Of a stretch of DNA of 64,000 nucleotides, positions 16,416 through 24,197 are shown one piece after another. The notes beneath the pieces are model-generated. The model worked only from the letters and a program-made list of their open reading frames with translations, was not told the DNA's origin and did no database searches. A program made the position numbers and the translations under genes. The DNA is from Caldatribacterium sp964426875 (GTDB lineage Bacteria > Atribacterota > Atribacteria > Atribacterales > Caldatribacteriaceae). Positions within the stretch are counted from its first letter, which is position 1, and every line of letters begins with the position of its first letter. The stretch is taken from positions 1 through 64,000 of the forward strand of contig CAYRSB010000003.1 in the NCBI GenBank assembly GCA_964426875.1. Reading direction: 5' to 3'.

Positions 16416-18453
16416 AAGGATAGGGGTAGCTTGAGGGTCTTTTTCGCCACTTCTTTCCGTACATGTCTTGGTCAGCGTGTAAGAGGAGTTCTTTGATCTT
16501 CTGGGGTCGGGAAGGGTCAAACAATGCCCAACCCGAACTGAAGGAAAGACGATACGGTTTCCCAAAATTCTTATTCCACCTATCCACTAGAGAATTGAGG
16601 CGGGCAAGGATCTTCTCTATCTCACTCTCTTGGGCTCCTAAAAGAAGAGCAACAAATTCGTCACCCCCTATACGGGCAAGGATGTCGGATTGCCTGAATG
16701 CCTTTCGGGCCAGAGTACCAAACGCTTCAATCACCCTGTCCCCCTCTTCGTGACCGAAGTGATCGTTGATCCACTTCAGGCCGTCAAGATCGATAAAAAG
16801 AAGGGCAGCCTTTTTGTTCTCTCGCCGGGCAAGGGAGAGAGAATGTTCTGCAAGAAGAAGGAGTCCTCTCCGGTTGTAGAGACCGGTGAGCTCATCGGTA
16901 AGGGATAATCGCTCGAGCTCCTCCATCCGCTTCTCCTTTTCTTCAAGATGGCGGGCAAGATAGAGAGTTTCTCCAATTTTTCGAGCGAAAAGGTTGTAGA
17001 GCCTGTACTCTTTGGTCCCCACTGGTCGAGGGGATTCTAAAAAGAGGATGCCCAACTCTCCTTCTTCTCCCACAGGAAAGACACACTGGTTATCCTTCAA
17101 ATTCTCCATTTCCCTCTGTACCTCTGAAGGAGAAGAAAATCCGAAAGAAGCCAGGAATACAGAATCCCCATGCCTCTCTCCGAGAAAGGCTATTCGCTGA
17201 AGGCCAAAGAGCCTTACTGCCCGCATCACCGCATCTTGGAAAAATTCTTCGTACGAACCCGGGAAAGTCAAGGCGGAAATCTCGTGGAGTGCGGCAAGCT
17301 CTGCTTCCTGGGGTATCTCAAAGGAAGAAAGTGGTGTCACTTTCCTCCCCTTACCTCCCAAAGCCACCACCACACTCTTGTTGTGGAAAAACGGTGCACA
17401 TCCGTAAGGATGGATTTCTCCCACGCTTAAAAAGCCTGCCAGGGGGATGGTACCTATGATTCCTTGAATGCCCTTGAGTTCCTCCTCGAAGGCAGCACCG
17501 AGGAAAAAGGAACGGCTTATACAATCAAAAACGAGAGCAAAGCAAGCCTCCTCAATCCCCTCTCTGGCCCTTTGAGCTACCTCCCTCGAGGTCGCAAGGA
17601 CTTTCTCCTTTTCCCCCTTCATCACATATCCTACAGCTCCCCTGAAAATACTTGCTCCTACAAACCCCATGTGACCGGAAGGAGAGAGATACACCGGATC
17701 GCGAATGAGCAAATCCCCGAAAATATTAGGAAAGCCCAAGGGATAGAGAGCACTCACCTCTTCTACGTCCCAAGAAAGGTTCCCTATCCTCGCCCTATAG
17801 GCCTCCAAAGGAGTGACTCCATCAATTTCCAAGACCTCTCTACCCTGAACACGGGTAACGACAAGAAGACCCTGGGTGGGCGACCACCCGTGACCCACTG
17901 CCGAGGAAAAATCGATTCCCGCCAGCACACCAAGGCTCAAGGGGCCACTGTTCACCCCCTTTTCCGTCCATCGGAGAGGCCCTGTTCCCCCTCCGAGGTA
18001 CAGAAACTTTGGCCCCAAGACGTTGTACATCCCCTGAAGGAGAAAAGGGACCTCAAGAGAAGGGTCTGGGAAGATGAATACAGTACCACCCTCGGGGGAA
18101 GGACAGAGTCTTCGAAGCTCCTCTCCCGCCCTGATGCCCAAAGCGTAAGGACCTCCCGGTTCCTGGGGAAGGGAGAAAGTTTGAGACTGTATTTCTCCCC
18201 CAATGGTTACAAGCACAATACCCTGATGGAGGAGCCGATCTCCAGCAATTACGCCCTCGGCAGAACACCCCAAAAGCTTTGCAGAAGGCGCCAGCTCGAG
18301 AAAGGTTTCAATGAGACGATGAGGGTCGTGTTGGGGCGTAGCAAAAAGAAGGGCGAAAGAGAAAGAACCACTCCCACGTACTGCTTGGGACAGTGCTTCT
18401 TTGAGAGAATCCTCTTCACTTGCGAGAGTACTCCACCCAAGACCTGCTCTCAT
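16387..18453 (-). CDS. FIST sensor-GGDEF diguanylate cyclase
   Basis: A 688-residue signalling protein without clear membrane segments. Residues about 1-200 are a FIST N domain (LLGCSAEGVIAGDRLLHQGI), about 210-380 a FIST C domain, then a GAF-like region, a short coiled coil (HLEEKEKRMEELERLSLTDELTGLYN begins the cyclase) and a C-terminal GGDEF domain. The active-site motif RIGGDEF (about residue 596) is intact, so cyclic-di-GMP synthesis is expected; no upstream RxxD inhibition site was seen in the stretch I checked. FIST domains are thought to bind small ligands such as amino acids. It is preceded by tRNA-Arg and overlaps pgi at the 3' end. Confidence 0.9.
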   Translation of the reverse strand: MRAGLGWSTLASEEDSLKEALSQAVRGSGSFSFALLFATPQHDPHRLIETFLELAPSAKLLGCSAEGVIAGDRLLHQGIVLVTIGGEIQSQTFSLPQEPGGPYALGIRAGEELRRLCPSPEGGTVFIFPDPSLEVPFLLQGMYNVLGPKFLYLGGGTGPLRWTEKGVNSGPLSLGVLAGIDFSSAVGHGWSPTQGLLVVTRVQGREVLEIDGVTPLEAYRARIGNLSWDVEEVSALYPLGFPNIFGDLLIRDPVYLSPSGHMGFVGASIFRGAVGYVMKGEKEKVLATSREVAQRAREGIEEACFALVFDCISRSFFLGAAFEEELKGIQGIIGTIPLAGFLSVGEIHPYGCAPFFHNKSVVVALGGKGRKVTPLSSFEIPQEAELAALHEISALTFPGSYEEFFQDAVMRAVRLFGLQRIAFLGERHGDSVFLASFGFSSPSEVQREMENLKDNQCVFPVGEEGELGILFLESPRPVGTKEYRLYNLFARKIGETLYLARHLEEKEKRMEELERLSLTDELTGLYNRRGLLLLAEHSLSLARRENKKAALLFIDLDGLKWINDHFGHEEGDRVIEAFGTLARKAFRQSDILARIGGDEFVALLLGAQESEIEKILARLNSLVDRWNKNFGKPYRLSFSSGWALFDPSRPQKIKELLLHADQDMYGKKWRKRPSSYPYPSTEHPEVQE

Positions 18454-18493
18454 GGAAACACAAGGAGAATCTCGAAGGATTATTCAATTCTTC

Positions 18494-18570
18494 TGGTGCG
18501 CCCGGCGGGAATTGAACCCACAGCCTTCGGCTCCGGAGGCCGACGCTCTATCCTATTGAGCTACGGGCGC
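18494..18570 (-). tRNA. tRNA-Arg (anticodon CCG)
   Basis: A cloverleaf reads on the minus strand. The acceptor stem GCGCCCG/CGGGCGC is 7 bp, the D arm has TAGCTCAATAGGATAGAGC, the anticodon stem TCGGC/GCCGA closes the loop CTCCGGA (anticodon CCG), and the T arm is GTGGG TTCAATT CCCGC. The CCA end is encoded. A possible -10 TATCAT lies at 18578-18583. Confidence 0.97.
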
Positions 18571-18608
18571 ACAGGGCATGATACAGTAGGAAGCTTTCGT
18601 CACCACAT

Positions 18609-18653
18609 AAGAGCCACTGAGGGCTCCTTCTGAGGTCCTCAGTGGCTCTTTTT
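18609..18653. terminator. Strong hairpin between hup and tRNA-Arg
   Basis: A perfect 14-bp stem (18609-18622 with 18637-18650) with a 14-base loop, lying just after the hup stop codon on the minus strand. The uninterrupted T run is on the plus-strand side (18649-18653), where no gene ends; the minus-strand tail is only TCTTATG. It most likely ends hup transcription, but the orientation is ambiguous. Confidence 0.65.
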
Positions 18654-18656
18654 ACT

Positions 18657-18944
18657 TCACTTCACCACTTCTTTCAAGAGCTTTCCGGGACGGAAGAAAG
18701 GCACTTTCGTTGCGGGAATATGAATCTCCTTACCCGTTTGTGGGTTTCTTCCCCTTCTTCCTGCTCTCCTTTTTACTCCAAAAGTACCAAACCCTACAAG
18801 CTGCACCTTTTCTCCCTTACGCAGGGTATTTTCGATCACTTCAAGCATCTTGTCCACAACTCGGGCGGTGTCCTTTTTAGTGATACTCAAACCCTCCTTC
18901 TTCAACTCCTCAGCAAGAGTACCCACTAAATCCTGTTTGTTCAT
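18657..18944 (-). CDS. hup: HU-family DNA-binding protein
   Basis: A 95-residue nucleoid-associated protein. The family core is complete: MNKQDLVGTLAEEL, the signature VGFGTFGVKRRAGRRGRNPQTGKEI and the C-terminal VPFFRPGKLLKEVV. The ATG at 18944 is about 10 bp behind GGGGAGG; an in-frame TTG at 18953 abuts the binding site and is unlikely. It is a single gene followed by a strong hairpin. Confidence 0.97.
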   Translation of the reverse strand: MNKQDLVGTLAEELKKEGLSITKKDTARVVDKMLEVIENTLRKGEKVQLVGFGTFGVKRRAGRRGRNPQTGKEIHIPATKVPFFRPGKLLKEVVK

Positions 18945-18982
18945 CTTTCCCAAACCTCCCCTTTAGTAAATTGAGATTAAAT

Positions 18983-19240
18983 TTAAGCCGGAAGTACAAT
19001 AAAGCGTATAGCAGTTTTCTCTGTATCGTCAATTTTTACATCCACGAAAGCCGGGATACAAACAAGATCTATACCACTTGGGGCAAGATACCCCCTTGCT
19101 ATGGCAATCGCCTTCACCGCCTGATTAACAGCACCAGCTCCTACTGCCTGCATTTCCGCCCGCCCGTGCTCGCGAATAACTCCAGTAAGTGCTCCAGCCA
19201 AGGCTGCCGGTCTGGTTCTTGAAGAGATCTTGAGTAGTTC
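18983..19240 (-). CDS. spoVS: Stage V sporulation protein S (SpoVS) family protein
   Basis: An 85-residue SpoVS homologue with the conserved core LKISSRTRPAALAGALTGV, GAGAVNQAVKAIAIARG, APSGIDLVCIPAF and TAIRFIV. SpoVS proteins are small nucleic-acid-binding-like (Alba-fold) regulators, widespread beyond sporulating bacteria. The GTG at 19240 follows AAGGGGG by 8 bp; the longer frame to 19273 adds residues foreign to the family. It stands alone, with no other sporulation genes nearby, so it does not prove sporulation. Confidence 0.93.
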   Translation of the reverse strand, partial: ELLKISSRTRPAALAGALTGVIREHGRAEMQAVGAGAVNQAVKAIAIARGYLAPSGIDLVCIPAFVDVKIDDTEKTAIRFIVLPA

Positions 19241-19378
19241 CACTCCTTTAACCCCCTTGCTTGGTTGGTGCAACTATGTTTGAGGAACCGGCTTTTCTGA
19301 GCCTCCCCCTCCCCTTTTAGTATTTTAGCGTACTGTCAAGGATTTTGTCACTATTGCAAGGAGAAATTCCTAAAAATT

Positions 19379-19816
19379 TCACCTCCGGGCATTCAGACAT
19401 TCCTGGGCTTGACGCAAAATATCCCGCTCGTTCTCATAAGCCAAGGCTCTCAAGGCAGAAGGGAAATCAAACCACCTTGTTTCTGCAATTTCCTCCTCGG
19501 CTTTTATCGGTCCCCCTTCCCTTGCCTCCATAAGGTAGAAAGAGGCATGTTCTTCAAAACATTGGCCATTTCTCTCGTAGGTAAAGAATATTTCTCCGAT
19601 CCGAGGTCCTACCGTCACCCTGCATCCGGTTTCTTCCTCCACCTCTCGCCGGGCCGCTTCCTCTTCTTCCTCTTTCTTCTCCAGATGTCCCTTAGGCAAG
19701 GTCCACACTAAAGCTCCCTTTTTACGCACCAAGAGAACATTCCACCGATTATCCTGGTTTTTTACTACAACACCCCCGCTCGAGCGAACGAGGTTTACCC
19801 CGTCCATATTTTTCAC
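19379..19816 (-). CDS. Nudix hydrolase
   Basis: A protein of about 145 residues with an exact Nudix box, G(x5)E(x7)REVEEETG, beginning at the GHLEKKE segment. The LPKGHLEK start resembles MutT/Ap4A-type enzymes that act on nucleotide diphosphate derivatives; the substrate cannot be assigned. The GTG at 19816 overlaps the upstream stop codon as GTGA and has AAGGA 8 bp before it; an ATG at 19807 is the alternative. It is coupled to the DUF89 gene. Confidence 0.88.
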   Translation of the reverse strand: MKNMDGVNLVRSSGGVVVKNQDNRWNVLLVRKKGALVWTLPKGHLEKKEEEEEAARREVEEETGCRVTVGPRIGEIFFTYERNGQCFEEHASFYLMEAREGGPIKAEEEIAETRWFDFPSALRALAYENERDILRQAQECLNARR

Positions 19817-20670
19817 CCGAGATTCCTTTTCAGAATGAGTGCTCCCTGAGGGACACCGAATTCCCTCGCCACAGGAACACACTTGGCCTTGAGCAGGAAG
19901 TAGATGTTTTCTTTCCTCCCGTTCAGGCTTTCAAAGTTCCCCTGCCCCTTGGATATGATGACGTCTGCCCTTTTCCAGATTTCTTGAAGCTCGGTCGGTG
20001 CCTTCGCAAAGTCTATACCTGTTTCCGCCCCTCCTGTAGTGAGGAGATGTACGAGGCTGTCAAGTCCTACCTCACAAGCATCTTCAAGGAGGGCATCATT
20101 GGAAATCGGCCCGCTCCTGACTACGAAGAAGACTTCCTTCTCTCCGAGTGCTTTCATTTCTTCTACAAGGACTCGGTCAAAAACTATTTCTCCGGCATTG
20201 TCTCCAAGGTATACGATGATCTTAGCTCTCTTGACATCCCTAGCAAAGGTTGAGAAGTCGTATTTTCCCCATTGAACACTTTCCACCTGTTTGAGGATGC
20301 TCTCTGCGTCCACCTCTCGGTACACTCCAAGGTCGATAATGTTGCCGGCAATGGCCACACAGACTGCCCGTTCTAATCGATTTTCCCCTTGGTCTACGAA
20401 CTCTCTGAGTCTTGGATAAAGCTCGAGGGCCATGCGATTGTAGTGCTTCTTGAGGGAGTAGAAAATGTCTTCCACACCGGTTACCTCCTTGGCGATATTG
20501 TGTGCCAAGGTGGTCATGTAAGCAGGGGTCCACTGGGGGTCTGCCTGGGCGTACAGAGCACAGACTTGCTGAGAAACCCTCCAGAGGAGGTTGAAGTCCC
20601 CTCCCGCAATCTCGGCCGCCTCTTGAGCCTGACGAATGTTACAGGTAAAGCACTCAAGCTGAGCTTTCAT
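19813..20670 (-). CDS. DUF89/ARMT1-like metal-dependent phosphatase
   Basis: A 285-residue protein of the DUF89 family, which includes metal-dependent damage-control phosphatases acting on sugar phosphates and related metabolites. Typical features are the N-terminal Cys motif ECFTCNIRQA, the central VYLGDNAGEIVFD (metal-binding Asp-Asn), VVRSGPISNDAL and DVIISKGQGNFE. It overlaps the TrkA-type gene upstream by 4 bp and the Nudix gene downstream by 4 bp. Both neighbours fit a metabolite-repair or housekeeping theme; this is inference. Confidence 0.9.
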   Translation of the reverse strand: MKAQLECFTCNIRQAQEAAEIAGGDFNLLWRVSQQVCALYAQADPQWTPAYMTTLAHNIAKEVTGVEDIFYSLKKHYNRMALELYPRLREFVDQGENRLERAVCVAIAGNIIDLGVYREVDAESILKQVESVQWGKYDFSTFARDVKRAKIIVYLGDNAGEIVFDRVLVEEMKALGEKEVFFVVRSGPISNDALLEDACEVGLDSLVHLLTTGGAETGIDFAKAPTELQEIWKRADVIISKGQGNFESLNGRKENIYFLLKAKCVPVAREFGVPQGALILKRNLG

Positions 20671-21350
20671 ACCTCCACAACCCTTCCGTTCCGAGTTTCG
20701 GCAATTTCTTTGAAGAATCTTCGCAACTGCTGCTCATTGCCCAAAATGTAAACGATGTCTCCTTTGGTGAGTATCTCATCGGCCGAAGGTGAAACCAAGT
20801 ACTCGTCGCTCCTCCTTATGGCCAAAACGGTGATGCCGTAGCGGTTGCGCAACTGCGCTTTCCCCAAAGACATACCGTAAAGAGACGGGGGAAGCTTGGT
20901 TTCCACAATGCTGTAACCTGGAAAGAGCTCCTCAGTTCTTATGGCGTTGGGGAATGCCAGGGTCTTTGCCACCTTCAGGGCCATGTCTCTCTCCGGGAAG
21001 ATAACTCGATCGGCCCCGATTTTTTCAAGAATTTTCCCATGCATTTCATTGATGGCCCGGGCAACAATGAAGGGGACTCCCAGTTCTTTGACAGCAAGCG
21101 TGGTGAGGACGCTCGACTGGATGTCATTGCCTATGCTCACAATGGCGACATCGAAGTTCTTGACTCCTAAAGCTTCAAGAACCTTTTCATCGGTGGTGTC
21201 AGCCTGAACGACTTCGGTGATTTTTCCTGCCATTTCTTTAACCGGGTCCTCTTCAATGTCGACTCCCAAAACAGCAAACCCCTGCTGATACAGGGCGATA
21301 GCGATACTACTCCCGAAAATTCCAAGACCGAAAACGGCGAACTGTCTCAT
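20667..21350 (-). CDS. TrkA/KtrA-type potassium channel regulatory subunit
   Basis: A 227-residue cytosolic RCK protein. The N-terminal NAD-binding domain has FAVFGLGIFGSSIAIAL with the acidic VDIEEDP strand end, and the C-terminal TrkA-C domain spans about residues 140-220. It would gate a TrkH/KtrB membrane subunit, but none is encoded in this window. The ATG at 21350 gives the usual length; the in-frame extension to 21425 would overlap the thioesterase gene. Confidence 0.88.
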   Translation of the reverse strand: MRQFAVFGLGIFGSSIAIALYQQGFAVLGVDIEEDPVKEMAGKITEVVQADTTDEKVLEALGVKNFDVAIVSIGNDIQSSVLTTLAVKELGVPFIVARAINEMHGKILEKIGADRVIFPERDMALKVAKTLAFPNAIRTEELFPGYSIVETKLPPSLYGMSLGKAQLRNRYGITVLAIRRSDEYLVSPSADEILTKGDIVYILGNEQQLRRFFKEIAETRNGRVVEV

Positions 21351-21367
21351 GGCACAATCTAACCTCT

Positions 21368-21787
21368 CTATGCTTGAGACGATGCCTTCATGTTCGACTT
21401 CGCCTCGAGTTTTTTCATAAACCACTCCCTGTTCACTACAAACCTCTCTAAGCGCCCCTCCCCTACTTTCTCCACCTCATCAAAGGCTTCAGCTTCAAAG
21501 ACGAGGCGGTTTCGATAGACCTCAACGAGAGTTGCCCTGGCCGTGACCCGCATACCCTTTGGGGTAGCAGCCACATGAGATATACTGATTCGTGTCCCTA
21601 CACTTACATACCCCTCCGGTAGGTGGTGTTTTACCGCTTCGTGAGCCGCGTTGTCCATGAGGGAAACAAGCATCGGAGTAGCGAAGGCCGGTACCATGTC
21701 AGGATCAAAACGGTTTGCCGTGCTTTCATCGTTCACCACCATGCTGGCCATTCCTGTCAAACCAACTCTAAGCGTGTTTGCTTTCAT
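21368..21787 (-). CDS. FlK-like hotdog thioesterase
   Basis: A 139-residue hotdog-fold protein like the fluoroacetyl-CoA thioesterase FlK: PAFATPMLVSLMDNAAHEAV, SVGTRISISHVAATPKGMRV and LVFEAEAFDE are typical. The true substrate is unlikely to be fluoroacetyl-CoA; short acyl-CoA hydrolysis is the safe guess. The ATG at 21787 has GAGGAGGAG 9 bp before it, and that site lies inside the end of ftsH (20-bp overlap), so its translation should be coupled to ftsH. Confidence 0.85.
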   Translation of the reverse strand: MKANTLRVGLTGMASMVVNDESTANRFDPDMVPAFATPMLVSLMDNAAHEAVKHHLPEGYVSVGTRISISHVAATPKGMRVTARATLVEVYRNRLVFEAEAFDEVEKVGEGRLERFVVNREWFMKKLEAKSNMKASSQA

Positions 21788-23624
21788 GGATGCTTTCTCC
21801 TCCTCTGTAAGAGCTTTCATCCTGGGGCATGTTAAGGATTCGTTCGATATCTTCCTTCCCCAGGACTTCTTTTTCCATAAGCTCTTGTGCCAGCATATCG
21901 AGTTTTTCCCGATACCGAGTGATGATATCCTTGGCCCCCTCGTAAGCCTTGTCGATCAGGGTCCGTACTTCTTTGTCGATGGCATAGGCAATCTCCTCAC
22001 TGTAGTTTCTATCTTCGGCAATATCTCTTCCCAGGAAGACTTCCTTATGTTTTCTTCCAAGAGTGAGTGGCCCAAGGAGTTCGCTCATCCCGTACTCGCA
22101 GACCATTTCCCGAGCAATTTCGGTCGCCTTTTTGAGATCGTCATGAGCCCCAGTAGTGACATCTTTAAAAACCACTTCTTCGGCAACACGCCCACCAAGG
22201 AGAATGGAAAGACGGGCAAGGAGCTCTTGCTTTGTGAGGAGGTAGCGATCTTCGGTAGGAAGTTGAAGAGTATATCCCAGAGCAACTCCCCCTCGGGGAA
22301 TGATGGATATTTTATGCACTGGATCGCTGTTGGGTAAAACCTTCGCCACCAGAGCATGTCCTGCCTCGTGGTAGGCGATAATACGTTTCTCCCGCTCACT
22401 TATGATGATGTTTTTCCTTTCCGGACCGGCGATGACTTTGTCAATCGCCTCTTCGAAGTCCTCCATGCTAATGACGTCCTTACCCTTTCGAGCAGCAAGG
22501 ATGGCTGCCTCGTTAACTAAATTCGCGAGATCGGCTCCCACAAACCCCGGGGTGCGGCGGGCCAAAATCTTGAGGTCTACGTCTTTCCCCAGAGGTTTCC
22601 CGCGAACGTGAACCTTAAGGATCGCCTCTCTTCCCTGCACATCAGGTTGAGGAACGGCAATACGACGGTCAAACCTCCCTGGACGGAGCAACGCTGGGTC
22701 AAGGATGTCCGGGCGGTTGGTAGCGGCAATGAGAATAACCCCCTGATTGGGGTCAAATCCGTCCATCTCCACAAGAAGTTGATTGAGTGTTTGTTCCCGC
22801 TCATCATGTCCTCCTCCAAGACCTGCTCCCCGGTGTCGACCGACAGCGTCAAGCTCGTCCACAAAGACGATACAGGGAGCGTTCCTCTTGGCGTTCGCAA
22901 AGAGATCTCGCACCCGTGCTGCTCCAACTCCCACAAACATTTCCACAAAATCCGAGCCACTGATACTGAAAAAGGGTACACCTGCTTCCCCAGCTATGGC
23001 CTTGGCGAGGAGGGTCTTTCCCGTTCCCGGAGGACCATAGAGCAAGACCCCCCGAGGGATTCGGGCCCCAATTTTCTGGAATTTTCGAGGATTCTTCAGG
23101 AAATCTACCACTTCTTTAAGCTCTTCTTTAACCTCATCGATTCCAGCAACGTCATCGAAGGTAATCCTAACTTTCTCCGGGTCCACCATTTTTGCTCTGC
23201 TTTTCACGAAAGAAGTAACCTTGCTTCCTCCTTGGATCTGCTGGAGGAGAAAAATCCACACCACGATGAGGAGGAGCGTAGGCAAAAGAGAATTCAGGAT
23301 TCTCGTCCACCAAGAGGGTTCCACAGGGGGGCGGGCTTCGATTTCCACACCCTGATTACGAAGGATGTGGATGAGTTCCGGATCTTCCGGTGCATAGGTG
23401 GTAAAACGAGTGCCATCGTACATCTGCCCGTCAATGTTTCGATCAGCGATGATGACCTTTTTTACTGCCCCACGCTGGACGGCGTCAAGAAACTGGCTGT
23501 AGGTGAATACTTGAGGAGGGGCTTCCCGCTGCATGAGAGAAGTCGCCAGAGAAATAATAATGATGAGAAAGAGCAGGTAAAAACCGAGGTTTCGGTAAAA
23601 CCTTCCACCAGGAATGTTGTTCAT
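21768..23624 (-). CDS. ftsH: ATP-dependent zinc metalloprotease FtsH
   Basis: A 618-residue membrane AAA+ protease. Two N-terminal transmembrane helices flank a periplasmic domain (about residues 12-30 and 108-128). Then come Walker A GPPGTGKT, Walker B IVFVDELDAVG, the SRH region, and the zinc site HEAGH (about residue 424). Length and order are standard. It degrades misfolded membrane proteins and unstable regulators. It overlaps hpt by 4 bp (ATGA) in the widespread tilS-hpt-ftsH gene order. Confidence 0.98.
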   Translation of the reverse strand: MNNIPGGRFYRNLGFYLLFLIIIISLATSLMQREAPPQVFTYSQFLDAVQRGAVKKVIIADRNIDGQMYDGTRFTTYAPEDPELIHILRNQGVEIEARPPVEPSWWTRILNSLLPTLLLIVVWIFLLQQIQGGSKVTSFVKSRAKMVDPEKVRITFDDVAGIDEVKEELKEVVDFLKNPRKFQKIGARIPRGVLLYGPPGTGKTLLAKAIAGEAGVPFFSISGSDFVEMFVGVGAARVRDLFANAKRNAPCIVFVDELDAVGRHRGAGLGGGHDEREQTLNQLLVEMDGFDPNQGVILIAATNRPDILDPALLRPGRFDRRIAVPQPDVQGREAILKVHVRGKPLGKDVDLKILARRTPGFVGADLANLVNEAAILAARKGKDVISMEDFEEAIDKVIAGPERKNIIISEREKRIIAYHEAGHALVAKVLPNSDPVHKISIIPRGGVALGYTLQLPTEDRYLLTKQELLARLSILLGGRVAEEVVFKDVTTGAHDDLKKATEIAREMVCEYGMSELLGPLTLGRKHKEVFLGRDIAEDRNYSEEIAYAIDKEVRTLIDKAYEGAKDIITRYREKLDMLAQELMEKEVLGKEDIERILNMPQDESSYRGGESIHESKHA

Positions 23625-24193
23625 CCCCCGTTTATCCTTTCCCTCCCCAGGGTATTCTCGTAGTACTCTGACCTTAGAACAAAGATGAAAGGGTAATTCC
23701 GGTAACGCTCGGCGTAATCCAACCCATATCCCACCACAAAAAAATTGGGGATTTCGAATCCCAGGTAGTCTATTTTCAAATCCTTCACAATTCTCCTCTC
23801 CGGCTTACTCAAGAGTGCGCAGATTCTGAGACTGGCCGGTTCCCTGGTCAAAAGAACCTCCCGAAGATGCCTCAGAGTCAGACCGGTATCCACAATGTCT
23901 TCAACGATGAGAACATGCCGACCCGTTATGGGTTTATCAAGGTCCTTGAGGATACGCACTATACCACTTGTCTCACACTCGTCTCCGTAACTCGATATCG
24001 ACATAAAATCAACGCTCAGGGGGAGATGAATATTCCTGACCAGATCGGCCATAAAGATAAAGGCACCGCGTAAAACCCCGACAACCCTTATCTCCCGACC
24101 CTGGTAGTCCTTGGTAATTTTCTCTCCTAACTCTTGGACTCTCCTTTGGATTTCTTCCTCCGATATGAGGATTTTTTCGACACAACCCTCCAC
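23621..24193 (-). CDS. hpt: Hypoxanthine phosphoribosyltransferase
   Basis: A 190-residue purine salvage enzyme transferring ribose 5-phosphate from PRPP to hypoxanthine or guanine. The PRPP loop VLIVEDIVDTGLTLRHL and VVGVLRGAFIFMADLVR are intact, as is the C-terminal VGYGLDYAERYRN. The GTG at 24193 is close behind AAGAGGTGA; longer frames run into the end of tilS. It sits between tilS and ftsH. Confidence 0.95.
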   Translation of the reverse strand: MEGCVEKILISEEEIQRRVQELGEKITKDYQGREIRVVGVLRGAFIFMADLVRNIHLPLSVDFMSISSYGDECETSGIVRILKDLDKPITGRHVLIVEDIVDTGLTLRHLREVLLTREPASLRICALLSKPERRIVKDLKIDYLGFEIPNFFVVGYGLDYAERYRNYPFIFVLRSEYYENTLGRERINGG

Positions 24194-24197
24194 GGTT

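Noticed and set aside
17952..18440. Minus-strand overlapping small frames within the FIST-GGDEF gene
   Set aside because: They are alternative frames of the same coding region with no start signals.
17464..18633. 389-residue plus-strand open frame
   Set aside because: It is antisense to the FIST-GGDEF gene, has no domain-like sequence and crosses the tRNA-Arg gene.
18983..19240. SpoVS as evidence of sporulation
   Set aside because: SpoVS is common in non-sporulating thermophiles; no other sporulation-specific gene is present.
22608..23663. 351-residue plus-strand open frame
   Set aside because: It is a shadow of ftsH on the other strand; the sequence is low in family-like motifs.
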